Positions 45,601 to 59,400 of a stretch of DNA of 64,000 nt are shown one piece after another. Every line of letters begins with the position of its first letter. The first letter of the stretch is position 1. Source of the stretch: Istiophorus platypterus (Eukaryota; Chordata; Actinopteri; Istiophoriformes; Istiophoridae); assembly GCA_016859345.1 (NCBI GenBank), contig CM029122.1:12691575-12755574 (forward strand), given 5' to 3'. A model generated the notes under the pieces. That model had not been told where the DNA came from. It did not search any database and was given only the letters and a program-made list of their open reading frames with translations. The position numbers and the translations under genes are program-made.

Positions 45601-48474
45601 GCCTTTTTTAAACAGTCATTTCATTTCAGTCATAGAAAAGTGCAGGTTAAGAGAAGAGCATGTCAAGCATTTTCAAAGTGCTCAGTGTTGATATGATGAG
45701 AAATAATAGTAATAGTACGCTTATTTGACATCTTCAAACTACTCCTTCTTCCGTAGTTGATCTACACTCATCCAATCTATGTGGGATACCAGAGTTTAAA
45801 ACAGGAATTAAGACATGTTTTGGGTTTTTTTTTGCCACATGGGCAGCTAAGTGATTTGAGGTTATGGTGCTTTTTAAAAAACAGTTTGTGTGATGTACCG
45901 TATAATTTGAGGCAATTTGTGTCTGGTTGTATGTTGTGTCAGGTCAAGGTCCCAGTAAAAAGGCTGCTAAGCACCAGGCTGCAGAGGCTGCTCTGAATAT
46001 TCTGCAATTAGACGCCGGAGCACTGTGAGTAGAGACGGAACAGTTGATGGATATAAAATTAATTGGCAACAATTTTGATGATAAATTAATCATTAAAGTA
46101 ATGTTTTAAAACTTTGTCTGAAGTTAGCATCTTTAGCAATGCAGTGCTGTAAATCTGCCGCAATCAATTGTTTAATTCATTTTCGTTTAAAAAAAAAAAA
46201 AGGAAAAAGCCAGATGCTTACTGGCCTCATCTTCTCAAGTGTGAGAAAGTGATGCTCTCCTTCTTCATATATGATATTAAACTGAATATTTTTTGGTTGT
46301 GGACTGTTAACACAGGCACATTTATTTTTAAATTACATTTTCTGGTGTTAAATAAACAAAAGGAATCACTGATCAATCAAGAAAATAATTTGAAGATTAA
46401 ACCATAACGAAAATACTCGTTAGTTGAAGCCCCACACTGATGCACCCTCCGAACCAGCGGACAGCCTGTGGTGAATTATGATCTTTTGCAGCTGTGGTAA
46501 CTGCTTTGATGTAATTCCCAACAGGAATGTTCCTGTGAAATCTGAGAGTAACGGTGTCGCAGCAGAACCAAACAACCACCCCAATGCAGTGGGGATACTG
46601 CAGGTGTGTAAATCATGGTTGTGCATGCATGTGTGCGCGTAACCTCACGTGTGCACGCGTGCGTGCATATGCCTTGTGTGTGATTGCATATGAGCAGGTG
46701 CAGTAGTTTCCCTTTTTATGTACTTGAACATTTTCTGCCCCAAATTTGAATAATAACAGATAAACTTAATAAGTGTAGTTACTTCGAGTGATCAAAAATT
46801 GTGTCTGCCTACTAAGCTGTAATTGAAAGCGACATGCAGAAATAATGTTCTGTCTGCTTTTAAATGACTAAAATATTAACTCTTTTTTCTTGTTCTCATT
46901 ATATTTTCTTTCTATTTGCCCTTCATTTTAGGAGCTGGCGTTGCAGAGAGGCTGGCGTCTTCCTGAATACACAGTTTTAATGGAGGCTGGTCCCCCACAC
47001 AAGAGAGAATTCACTGTTAGTTGCCGAATGGAGTCCCTCTCAGAGCAGTGTATGGGTGTTTTTGAGAAATTCGAGTGAAATCCTTTAAAGTGACTGTTAC
47101 CTCTTTGTTGTTCATCCTCTTCTCTGTCTCTTTCTTATGTTTTCACAGCTGTTGGGAATTCAAAAAAGGCAGCAAAAAAGGCAGCTGCAGAGAAGTTGGT
47201 GGCAAAGCTTCAGAGTTTGTCAGGCTGCTCTGAAATCACATGGGTGTGTCAGATATTTGTCGTGTGTTTTTTTGTGAACTATAGTTAAATGTTTTTACAA
47301 TTTGTCAGATTCTCAGTGTGAAGTTTAATTTTTTGATTTTTCAGATGCCTAAACCAAGCGTCCGTTTTGAGAACTTGAGGAACTCAACAGCAGAGAAGAT
47401 ATCTTTACTGAGAAGAAACCCCCTGAGCATCCCCAACACAGATTACATCCAGATGATGTTGGAGCTGTCCCAGGAGCAAGGCTTCGAGGTCACGTACTTT
47501 AATATCGGTGAGACACACAGCGCTTTCTGTTCAGCTAACATGGCTCCTGACTTCCCTCAATTACGTCTCAGCTCTCCAAACGCAGAAGCTAGAGGTGCGA
47601 GATATAACATATCAACTGTAATGTGTAGAAATAATTAAATGGATGTTTGAAAGAAAAATGCCTGAGGCCTCATGACTGCAGCTCCAGTACTCTGCGTCAG
47701 GGTAATGTAGAAAAAACATAGGTAGGCAATTTAAAATTTATTACTGAAAGCAGATGTGAGATGAAAATGAGATCTCTAAATAATATATAATTTCCCTTTG
47801 ATAGTTTTGTTTTTTTTGCAGGCACACTACATCTGTTCTTTTCAGGAGACACATTTTTGACATCAGAGTTTTTCTGAATAGGCTAAGATAAATTTGGGAC
47901 AGAAGCAAAAAGAGTGTCTTTATAATTAGTTCATGCTTCAGATTATATCAGCTGATATCAATAAATGGGAATACCATCCTTCAGCCGCTCCACTCAGTTT
48001 TATGGAGTTTTATAGTGAATTTCAGCCTTTTGTTTAGGTGTCAGGTCTTGAAATTTACAGGTTTGGCCCACCAAAAAAAAAAAACATTAAAAAAAAGTTA
48101 TTGCAGGTTGCAGAAACTTGAAGGTCAGCAGTGATAACAAATCTTCATGGACCTCCAGGTCCAACGCCGGCTGGAAGACAGAGTTAGGACAGGAGGAAGC
48201 ATAATTAGCTGAATGGGAAGCATGAGACAAAACACCGCTTTCTTCCATTTCGCCAGTTGTGTCACTTTGTAAATTGTGTGTCTGTGTGTGTGCGTGCTTG
48301 TATGCGTCTTTGGCAGATGAGCTGACGGTGAACGGTCAGTACCAGTGTCTCGCAGAGCTGTCCACATCCCCGGTCACCGTGTGCCACGGCACAGGCATTT
48401 CCTGTAGCAACGCGCACAACGACGCAGCACACAGCGCCCTGCAGTACATCAAGATCATGGCCTCCATCAAGTAA
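42606..48474 (+). CDS. prkra: PRKRA/PACT, dsRNA-binding activator of PKR and Dicer partner
   Basis: Eight in-phase exons: 42606-42658, 44355-44530, 45943-46024, 46525-46603, 46932-47049, 47149-47243, 47345-47507, 48317-48474; 307 residues (mammalian about 313). It has three double-stranded-RNA-binding domains: dsRBD1 ([11 protein letters not shown] ... [16 protein letters not shown]), dsRBD2 ([15 protein letters not shown] ... [14 protein letters not shown]) and dsRBD3 ([20 protein letters not shown] ... [19 protein letters not shown], ending [12 protein letters not shown]). The first two carry the KK-A-K RNA-contact helix. The third lacks it, as in the family, where it mediates dimerisation and PKR activation. 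TARBP2 is the closest alternative, but SIPNTDYIQ and the C-terminal helix fit PRKRA. PRKRA next to OSBPL6 also matches other vertebrates. Intron 1 holds CpG-rich then plain sequence. Confidence 0.96.
44694..45583 (-). mobile_element. Decayed, internally deleted Tc1/mariner element
   Basis: The left end, CAGCGCATTCGGAAAGTATT after a TA, and the right end, AATATTTTCTGAATGTGCC, are the inverted ends of a widespread fish Tc1-like family. The interior matches the complement of its transposase gene (for example the stretch around 44820-44900 and CAGACCAGAGAATCTTG at 45118), with frameshifts, a T21 insertion at 45165-45185 and loss of the 5' part. It sits in prkra intron 2 and is inactive. Confidence 0.8.
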
Positions 48475-50620
48475 ACACCGGCGCGGCCGCTTCACCCACA
48501 TTGTCACGTATATCAGCTGATGTCTAGTCACGGTGAGGCTGTCGATTGTTCCTCCCACTTAGTCTTCCTCCCTGTGGACTAAATGAGGTCATGGTATATT
48601 TTTATAATTATGTATATTACAAAGCAGATAATTATCCACTATAACAATGTACATCGACTTGAATCATCCGCATTTGACAGGAAACAAACGTAGAGTTAGG
48701 ATCAAATCCAAATTAAATTTTGTCATCAGGTTGTTAGGAAGCCATCCCGTTTTATATAAAACATCGAAACATTAAGGGAATGCACATGTGTAAATAAAGA
48801 GAGAACACAACAGTGTATATAATGAAGCACTTCCTCATAACCTGTTAGAGCCTTATTCCATGTTGGAATTTTTTTTTTTGTTTTTTAAAGTCAGGATGCA
48901 GACGCTTTTAGGTTCCAGTTGACTTAATTTAATTTTTTTTATGCCACCTATTTTTCTCTCCATTGATGTATTTGAGCTGTAAAGCTGTTGACAGCAAATA
49001 GAAGACCTTAAACTTTCAATTTTTTTGTTGTCTCTGTTAAACTTCAATGAACAGTAAGCACCTGAAAGTGAAAAGGAACTAAAGAGGAGTGATCATTTTG
49101 ACTTTTAGATTTGAAAGAATGGTCTGCATTTTGATCTACAAGTTTTGTTTTTTTTTCATATTTGTCTTTTTCCATATTTCAGTATGCAATCTACAAGCTC
49201 CACTATTGTTTTCTGTTCAACTCTCTAGATAGATGACATGTTACTTTATATCTTGCCTTTCCCGCTCGTCTGTTTTTTGCAGTGTGCCTCATAGTACCTT
49301 GAAGTAAAGTCTGTGATATATTAAATGAATTTACTGACTGGTGTCCTCTGCTGTATGAACCGAACCCTGGTGGAGAATAATAGCAGTGACATGTGTAAGA
49401 ATCCAGAAAATAAACCCAAACTTTAAATGTTACACAGTGTTGGTTTGTGTTAATGGGCACACAATTTACAGTACTGAGGGAGCAGACTGCTGCGGCGCCT
49501 TCAGGAGCTGTTGCAGTGTTATTGAATGAAACGTCTCCCTCGGGAGCCAACCACTTGACAGCCATCAATTTATGAGGCAGCACGTCCTGCTGGATTAGTA
49601 CAAAGGCAATTACATCAGGGCCTCGACACTGCTTCATTCACTCTTGATTTCTATGGTCTAATAACTAAGAGATGAGAAAACACATAATTGGTTACTTGTT
49701 TTGGAGCTTTTACAATAAATTCTTGGAATTTAGACCTGAATAGTTTGAGGAAAATGCCTAATTACAATTTTCCTGACCAGTATTGAGATTGTTATTTTAA
49801 CTGGGATAATTGTCTATAAATTCAACTTGTATGACCATCTATTAACCGTATACTTGAAATCAATCAGAAATAATTGGAACATTCAAAAGTGCCATTATAT
49901 TTATTTAATTATTCTTCTAAGAAATGTTAGGAAATTTCAAAAGTTTAACTGCTGAAAAAGCTGTCTTCCACTTTTCAGTATAGTCCATTGTGTGCCCTGG
50001 AGGTTTCAGGTTTCCCCATCAAATGTGGAAGTAGCCCATTGAACCACAGTCGGCTTCAATCTCATGTTAAAAAAATCAGGCTTGTACATCTTGAACTGAG
50101 GTTTAAAGGGAAAAACTTTCCCCTTCAGCAGATGATTATGAAAACGGCCTTCGAGTGTCAAGCTGTGCATATCTTATTCTGCACAGTAAATCTCAAACAT
50201 CCCAGGGAAGAGATCATTAGCAAAAGACATAATAGATAAGAGGATAATACATAGTTTGTTTGAACAGTTGGTTGATGGACAGAGAAAATGAACAGCAATT
50301 ATTTTGATACGTGATTAACAGTTTAAATCGTTTTTCAAGCAAAAAGCCAAAACAACTGTAGTCATAGCATCTAAACTGTGATTGTTTGTTTTGCTCTGTT
50401 TTATATGAGTTTAAACTGAATGCCTTTGGATTTTAGACTGATTTTCAGACAGAATTAGAGATTTTAAGATGTCACCTCACACTGGGATTCTAGGTTGGAC
50501 ATTTTCCAGACTGAGAGATTATTTGACAGCCCCATGCACAATGAAATTCTCACAGTTCCACCCTAATGACCATGTCTTTTACATATAAACAACGTACTCC
50601 TCGTCAGCTGAGTTTTACGG
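48475..50620 (+). other. prkra: prkra 3' UTR and downstream sequence
   Basis: AATAAA signals at 48793-48798 and 49409-49414 are plausible prkra 3' ends. Nothing coding was recognised; the reverse open frame at 49203-49637 lacks domain or splice support. Confidence 0.5.
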
Positions 50621-53443
50621 TTTTATTAGAACAAGCACTATGTAGCAGCAGTGTACAGTGTTCATGGAAAGATATGTACTTTGTCAAAATTGCACTTTAG
50701 AAGGTACCCATTAGGAAATTGATTTGAAAGAAGACTGAGCTGACACAGTGCTTTGTGATGCTTGTCAGTCTAAAAAAAAAACCCAAAACAAAACATGACA
50801 GTCCAATTGATTTTTTTTTTAGTTTTTCTTTTTTTTTAAATAAGGCATCTGCAACATTCATTGGCAGGCTAAGTTGACTAGACATGCAGGTAGAACAATG
50901 GATGAGGAGAGCATGAGAACATTTTATGATTTTTCTTTTCTCCCCACTACAGTCCGACTCTATGATACCAAACAATACGCAAAGCACTGCCCCTACCTCC
51001 ACTCGAAATTGCTGAGATTCAGTGGTTTTAAAAAAAACAACAAAAAACCCCCCCAAAAAAAACCAATCACTTATGTAGAAGGAAGAAGGAATCAGCTCCT
51101 TCGGTAGTGAGCCATCTTCTAAATGTGCTGTATTTACAGTGGTCATTGAAAAAAATTCACTGGTTACATGTTGGAGCAGCACAGCAGTGCAGGACGTCTT
51201 TGAACACTGCGAGCGTTTTACAGTCAGATATACCAACCCCTTAATCACTTATAACATCAAAGATATCTCCTTCAGAACCATTTTGTCCACAGATACCTCC
51301 TAAATAGAATTTATCATCTGTAGGCAGGTGGAGACTGGAGAATGTGCGGAAATTGACTTTTAATGACATACCTTCATCTTGGCATTGGGATTCTCATCAG
51401 TAATATGTGTGTGAGGCATTAATAAATGCATTAAGGCACAGCAAGTGAAACTGACACTGATGAGATGTAGCATTGAGTTTGTGAACCGGGATTGAAATTA
51501 AAAGCACGTGACGTACATTTAGAAAAAAAAAAAAAAAAAAGGATATGGATGCAAAGCAGTACTACCTTTTTGGTTTGTAATCTACGGTACCATGTGAACA
51601 GTGCACACAGGATGGATTTGCTTCACATAGTTTTCATTCTACATATTTATATTGACTCTCTCTCTCCTTCAGGGTCGTCACCCTGCAGTCCTGAACGAGG
51701 GGAATCGACTTAAAATGTGCTCTCGTACACGTGGACATGTGACTGCTCGCGTGCGCTGAGGTTGATTTTCAATCAAAGACCCCACGTGTTATTATTATTA
51801 TTATTTTTTTTTTATCTGTAACATAAAGGGGGGAGAGGGCACTAGTTAAAACATTAAAGCTAATCTGCTTTGCAATAAATATATAAACTTCAAATAAGTA
51901 ACCGGTGCTTTTCAGCAACCCACATCATAGCAGGAAAGTCTCTGGGGAATCAGACACATTGAAATGTGAGCTTTGACACTTGTACGTTGTCCTGCTGTAT
52001 CAGGAAGCTGCATTTTCACTGGACAACCTGTAGATGTCTCTGTTGTTTCATAGCTATATGCAGGTGAATGAATGACTCTGACTATTGACCTAGTTAACTG
52101 ATTGATTTATTTATCAGAGGGAAATGGATTCTTGTTTTTATCAACTGATTAATAATGTAGGTAATTTATCAAGAAAAAACCCAAAATATTTTCACACATG
52201 CCAAGAGTTACTACTTTTCTTTGATTCATAACATTATTAATGAACTCTGTGGGTCGTTAGTCAGAACAGGGATAAGCATTTGAGATGTTGCTTTGTCGAA
52301 GTGTGATCAAAATTTGTCATCATTTTACGACATATAATGATTGATTTATTGAATAATTATTGTAATTAACAATAAGCTGTGTGGCTGGATGTACCGTAAA
52401 TGAGTGTTTGATCTCGTAATGGAAATATGTTACTGTTTTACTCATGTTTCACTGTTAACTATTTATAAAGCAAAAGATCCCAAAGCGTCAGAGGTCTTTA
52501 CAACCTGTACGACCCCTAACTCCATCTTTTCTTAGACTCTTGACACTGAGATGATTGAAAATCTAAGCCCCTAATGATTGAATGTCTGTTATTTCACTGG
52601 AACCCTGACATTTATCTGCACCGGATTCAGGACAGAACGAGTGTGTGCACACTAAACATGGAGGGAGGTGTGTATGTATTTATGTAACCGTGGGATTCAG
52701 AGGAGTTGGTTTCATGTTACGACGTTTATAATTAGACAGTGGGGCAGGGGAGGGCGAAGACTCTTGATCGAAGGAGGGGGACTGGGGTTCGAAGTAAATG
52801 AGCCGATTCCCAAGAGACGGTACTGCTATCGCACAGATTCAACAGTATTAAAAGGTAAGAATAAATAAAATCTGCCAATTCACATAGTACTTTTTCACTA
52901 AACTCTGAGTCCAAGATATTTTTATAAAAATACCTCTTTTTTTCTACAATAATTGATGATATAGTAAATATGGCGTTATACCAGTGAAAGCTGCTCTCTA
53001 AACATGCACGGTATCGTAGGTAATTAAAATGTCTACTTCATAGACTAGTCTAACCCAAACAGCTGTCGGAAAACAAATGGCTTCTACTAAAAAGCGCTAA
53101 AACGTGTGACATGTCGTTTTAAGGCAAGGACGTACTCAGAAGTCAAAGGAGCTGAAGACAGATCTACATAGGAGTGTTACGATTGTTGCCCTGACAACCC
53201 AGCTTGGAGAAGCACGATGATGGTGGTCCTACAGGATGTTTCCATGGAGTGATGACCGTGTGGCAGCGCCACAGAACCTCGACAGGGTCGCTGGGCATGG
53301 GGCCGTCCCTCGGCTCAGCGGCCGCTCTGATCCATGCACACGGATGTTTGATCATTAACATGTTTCTCTTAACGCCTTACTGTGCATAGGTAACAGCCTT
53401 CTTGTCTGCAATGACGATATGATGGACAAAAACAATCCCTTTG
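50621..53443 (-). other. osbpl6: Probable long 3' UTR of osbpl6
   Basis: On the minus strand a good AATAAA lies at 50627-50622, 2.8 kb after the osbpl6 stop, with no gene between. The stretch is AT-rich and includes A- and T-runs near 50775, 50810, 51045 and 51523. The UTR extent is inferred. The open frame at 50697-51248 is T-run driven and not called. Confidence 0.4.
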
Positions 53444-56400
53444 CTACCACAGGTTCACTGTAGATTCCATATTGATGAAGCCAGGGTTTTTGCGGAGCTC
53501 CCAGTACATGTTGTTGGAGACCCACCTCTCCCTGTGATTGGCATCAACCACTTTCCTGGAAGAAAAGACACCAGTGACAGTTGTAGGTGTTAAAATCTGA
53601 AAGCAACCAGGGTAGAAAAAATACTGTCATTCACAAACAAATTGAGGGCACAATAGCACCCCTATTATCCTGGTTCGCCAACATCTCAATGGCCAGACAC
53701 GTAAATGAGGCGTACACACCAAAAAACATGCATATGCTTTTTCCTTAACATAAACTGATATTCATAGTCATTCTTACCTTCACTCTCTTTAACTCAAACA
53801 CATTAAACATCAAGTCGGCAACAGAAGATTTACAAAAACCAAACATCGGCAAGGACGTTTTTTTTTTCTTTTAATATAAATGGTATCTTTTCTTATTGTG
53901 TAAATTGTGGCACTAAAGGAACACAATCACATGTGTCTGTATACTGAGTGTTGAGTATGGGGAGAATGAAAATCAATTCAACTTTTACTTTGTATTTATA
54001 AAAACAATACGTGGTGTGAATCTACACACCACATTCACACACACAAACTCACAAACACTGCAGACAATGCACACATGGTTTTATAGAGCATTTGGAAAAA
54101 GTGATGCTTTTCAGATGTAAATGTAAATGCAGATGGATGGTTTACAGGCATGTGATGAATTTATGATAAACAGGAGCTAATGGTGCTTGACAACGGCTGC
54201 TCTGGTGCTGTAGGTGCGACACAATCAGTGATATTGCACGGCTGCATTGCTCTTCTATCACAGGCAGTAGTGTTGGTGGTCAAACAAAAGAATAAGGGCA
54301 TGGAGGGGCGGAGCAGAAATCCAGCCCCTGCACACAAATCTAGTTCCACAAAAGTTGAGATTTATAAAACTGAACAATGTGAAGGCATCGTTTTATACAT
54401 GTGATAAAGAAAAGAATGCGTATTCATATTTCAGTCGTTGTGCATACACACCGTTTCAGTCATGAACGTAGATGGAGCTTTGCACATCTGCTCGCTGGTC
54501 TCTGTACTTACTTAAAGAAGCGTGGCTCTTGTCTGATGTTGTTCTCCTCGTTCCACTTCCTCCTGGTTCTCTGCATGTCCTCGATACGCTGCTTCTCTGA
54601 CGATGCCATCTCCAGGTTCCCTTCTTCCAGATGCCTGCATGAACCAATCGACGCTTCTCAATTAACACAGTAAATCAGACGGCTACACAAAGAACATCCA
54701 CACAAGTAGCACAACCAAACTTCATTTCAGCTTCTATAGCTGGACATCGTCAGACAAAGACAATGTTATGAGTAGATTAACTTGACAGATTTTGACATTG
54801 CTTTGTGGGAAATCTCTTCCGTTTTTTTTTTTTTTTCTCAGTCAGAGGCAGTATCATATTGTCTGATCTGGGCTCACGATAGCTGCTGAGAATGTGATGC
54901 TTTACCTTTGATCCGGCCTGAATCTGGCATCTGTGTGCGTGGCAAGACATCTTTCAACTCGGGGCAGAGCTCATTCAGTTCAATGGCGAACCTGGTGAAG
55001 CCGTAGTACAGCTCATAGTCTGTGGGCATGGAGCCTGACAAGAAGAAAAGTGCGTGAATCATCAAACATCAATCTTAACATCTTAAAATCGAAGCATCTA
55101 TCAATCAATTTATTACTGTATTTTTTTCCTCATCCAGTCGAGTGTGTCGGGGAGCAAAATCTATTGTCAAAAATGTCTTATCTTTGTCCCCTAAAAACTT
55201 CCAGTGGTTCTTAAGTGACCAGTAACACCAGTTATACATCTTAGGTGAGGACCAGCTTTGAGTGTGAATGAGGAAGTGATGCCTACCTGGCCTCCAGATG
55301 CATTTGGCAGAAGGTGGGACACCGCAGTAAAGGCCCTCGTGCCATTTTCCAAAAAGCCTGTGGATCACTTTCCCTTCTTGATCCATCACAAATCCTTGGA
55401 CCTCGTTCACATTAGAACTCCAGTAGTTTCCCTGAAAGACAAATCTGCACTATTAGTTCAGAGAGGCAACATTAAATGTGACATGATACTGGAGAAGTGA
55501 ATATATATCAAAATGAATTAAAGTTAGGAATGATGACTTTTTGTTTAAAACACATCTATTAAGTTATTTCCAATAGAGGGTATCTACAGGTCTTTAAAAA
55601 TTTCAAGCGCACTAAACTCAGTTCCCTCAAAAGAACCAAAAAGGCTTGAAGATATTAAAAAAGGGAAATTTCTTTGACAATATCTTGAACATGTCTTTTT
55701 CTTTGCCTGTCATAGATATCAGCATTAGCAACAATATCTATTTTGTGGCAGTGGGACGGGGGGAGAAGTTATGATTCTATAAACTACGAGCGAGATTGCT
55801 TCAACAGTGGACTTTGCTGCAGGAGGCTGTTTAATTCTCTTTTGCAGAGTTTCAGTCAGCACCATCAGAACTCTGGCAAACACTGTCACTACTGCGAGCT
55901 ACAGTACTGGTTTTCTATCATTCTTTGGCCAGTGTAACTGTGAAAACGCTATTAAATTGCATTCTATGAGGCATTAAAAAGGTGAACCGGTGAACACCGC
56001 GGACACCCGTGATAACTGGCGGGGCGCTTCTCTCTACCTTGACGAAGGTAAGTTTGCAGAGGCAGGCGCTGCTCTTTGTGTTTCTGATGGTGATCTCCCC
56101 ATAGTGTTCGATCCACCGTCGTCCGCTGAGGATGTTGTGTACACAAGTGGTGACTTTGTTCCATTCATACTGATCTCCAAACCTAAAAAGACATAATAAG
56201 AGCTGATTGGCTTGACGTGCTGCTGAATAACACAAGCTCAATATACCCCCCCTTTTTTTTGAGAGGATACCGATCAACAGAAAAAAAAATCTTGATCTAC
56301 TTTGATATAGAAATTCAGTAGCTCCAGATTTTCAGCATTCATAACTAAATGATTTTGTGTGATAAAAATAGCATTGCACTCCTCCTCAAACCTCGCCATT

Positions 56401-59400
56401 GAGGGCATTACTTGTGGGCTGAATCTGTTTGTGTATTCCTCTGAACCACGAACAGATGGATGGGTTAGAAATTTTGATTTATATTTACTTTAACTGTGAC
56501 TTGGCATGAGGTATCTGTTTGTTTGGTTTTCAGGTACTTATGTATTATTAAGAGTTTTCCCAGCACAGCACAGGTAAAACAATTTGTTTTCATGTTGAGG
56601 GGATTTAATTATTACGGACCCTTATGGTCGTACCACCTGCAAGCAGCTGGTATAGATCAGAGTCAGTTAAATCAGAGTTTTCAGAAAAATCAGTTCCTCA
56701 GTCGTAATCATACTTTGGATGTTGATGCCAGGTGAGATGATTTCATGACTTGATGACTGGGATGAATTCTGTGGCGTTAGGTTTAACCACTACCCAAACC
56801 ATCTGGATCAAAGTTACCTGGGAATCATGAGATTCACAGTCCCAACTGGTAAAATCTCCATTGATTTTCCCCAGAATTTGTTTTTCCATCTCACATCTGA
56901 AAAGCAAACCAGCAGAACCGTTAGAAATAAAGAACAATAGACTGACCTTTCCATTTTTATTTTATATTTCTGCTCAAATTATAAGAAATAAAATCTTTGT
57001 TTCTTTTATAAAGATTCAGCTTGATATTAAAGAGGCCAACTGAGTCGTGTTGGCTCCTCTGCTAAGCCACAGTTCCCATGAGGAAAATCCCTCACTAATT
57101 AGACAGGTAACCTACCTTGCCAGAAGGTGAAGTTCTTAGACTCACAGTGGCAGGCAGAGATGGGAGGGTGGTGGCTCACCTTTGAGACAAGATCAAATAA
57201 AGACAATCTGACAGCTGTTGTTGTTTAGATTACACATTATACAGAGACCCTAGTTTTCATTACTTTCATTTTTTAAGGAAAATGCTGAAGATTTGCAGCT
57301 TCCAGCTCCAGATTTTCTTCTCCTGTCTGTCTCATATGTGATAGCAAACAGAAAATGTTTGGATTTTGGGCTGTTTCTCTCTGTTTTTTGACTATTCAAA
57401 TACCAAACAATTATCGATTAATCAAGAAGATAATCTGCAGACTAATCGAAAATTACTATAACTGTTAATTGCAGACCTAGTTTACTCTATATCTAAGTTA
57501 TCACTAGTGTAACCTTTAAATGTTCAGTGGAATGAGAAGAAGAGATGTGCAAATGCAATGAAAATTATTATTTATGTGTCATGATTTGTGTGAATAAATC
57601 CAAGTGATGGAGCTCTCCATGGCAGTAGAAATCCAGCATATAAACTCAGTTGTTTATTGTGAGTCATCCCTTATCTCAGCCATATACAACAATGCAACTA
57701 CACCTTTATGCAGAAAGACAAATATTAGTAATAAAATTCTGCTGTCCCCAAGTTCAACAGTGGTTTTTGAAGCTCAACTTTTATAGTAACATAATATGAA
57801 CTAGATGTCCTTACATTGCCTAAGGAAAAATACATGGTGATTTAAACATCCAACTGTTTCCATGACAACTGGGCAGACTCCATCTCCATATCATATAACA
57901 GAAAGCTAAGGAACCGTTATTAAGTGGACGTTGCAGTGAAACTGTTTCACTCGCTGTTGTTTCCAAAGTAAAGAGTGGACTTTTATTTAAGTGGATCTAA
58001 ACCCACAGAAGTTAAACTGGAGGGGTCTGTGGACAAACTTGCCTGTTCCGAGATAAAACAGAAGCCCTTGTCTTCCCGAATACATTCATAAGTCTCTCCA
58101 AGTAGCGGGTTGAATGGCTTGCTTCCTGCTCTGTAGTACGTGGATGAGTAGCCTGAGATGGCAAAAGCAGCGACGAGAGCCTGTCAGAGTCAAAACAAGA
58201 CAGCCACCGTAGAGATGACTGGATTAACAAGCTCATATCAACAAGCTTTGTCAAGACTAAGCCAAACATTAGTATGCATTCGACCCTATCAAAAGGATGA
58301 CGACAGATAAAACTAGGAGGATCCAAGAGTCATGAGCTGCATTGGAGCCTACTTCAGACATGGCTCTGAGTGGGAGAGTATTAATGTTTTCTAATGAAAG
58401 GCAACATCACCTCATATATAATCAAATACAGGTATGACAGACACAAAAATAGAGCAGGAGCTTTAAAGGTGTCACTGTTAGTCAACATGAAAATCCTTGA
58501 TTTTTCAGAATCCACTGTAGAAACATCAACTGAACAAGATAAAGCATCTAATAGCTTTTAGAACAGCGGTGAAGGGTAACCACACTCTTTCGTCTTGGCC
58601 CAAACCTTTTTTAACATTTGATTTGCCACAGAGCTCGCGCCATCACGGCTTCTTTACCATGCGTTCGAAGGGATCCTCGGTCTCAGCGGCCTTGTCCAGC
58701 AGCTCGCTGTACTCCATCTCTTCACACATACGCTGCAGGGTGTTGAGGGGCTCGTTGAGCTCCACAGGCATGGACACTTTGGACAGGTCCTTGCCGATGT
58801 TGTTTCTCAAGATGTTCCAGAGGTTGATGTTGCTGGTGTCAGGACACGGCGCCGGCAGGCAGGTGCGTCGCCCGTTACGGAAGGCACTGCCAGCAAAGTC
58901 TCCGTTGGCCACTGGGAAAACAATACCACCACGTTAACAACTGTCAGGTTACAACGTTATCTGTGACAGCCACTGCTTAAACTCTTAAACGAGATTTTGA
59001 TTCATAGAAAATAACAAACAGATTACACAATGGACAGTCTTAAACAATGGACATTAACTGGACCGGGATAAAACAGGTAAAGCTGATTGAAATAATATCA
59101 GATGAAAGAGAAAATTCAAGCATAATCAGGTTGAGCTCCTTGTTAACCTATGTTTTAAAAAGAGAATTAAAAGCTGAATTGGATTCAGTCAGCCTGCCCA
59201 CTTCCCAAGGACAGGTCATTCCAGAGCCCTTGCAGATAATGACTGCAAAGGCTCTGTCTCCTCAGGCTATTAGCCTGGTGCAATGCAGACTCTGGAATAG
59301 ATAAAATAGGTCTAACGATCTAAAGAAGTTTCATACAGGATCAAATGGGGCTAAAAGGTCAGAAACGCAGCAAGTAGCCGCGCCACTAAGAGCATTAAAT

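Noticed and set aside
46491..46524. Earlier acceptor (ttttgcag) for prkra exon 4
   Set aside because: It would bring in-frame stop codons; the acceptor at 46524 keeps phase and family sequence.
47048..47049. Donor at 47048 for prkra exon 5
   Set aside because: It leaves 2 nt and breaks dsRBD2; the donor at 47050 leaves 1 nt and restores GNSKKAAKK.
49203..49637. 144-codon reverse-strand frame downstream of prkra
   Set aside because: No recognisable domain, signal or splice context; it overlaps the likely prkra 3' UTR.
50697..51248. 183-codon reverse-strand frame
   Set aside because: Its length comes from Phe/Lys-coding homopolymer runs in an inferred UTR; no family resemblance.
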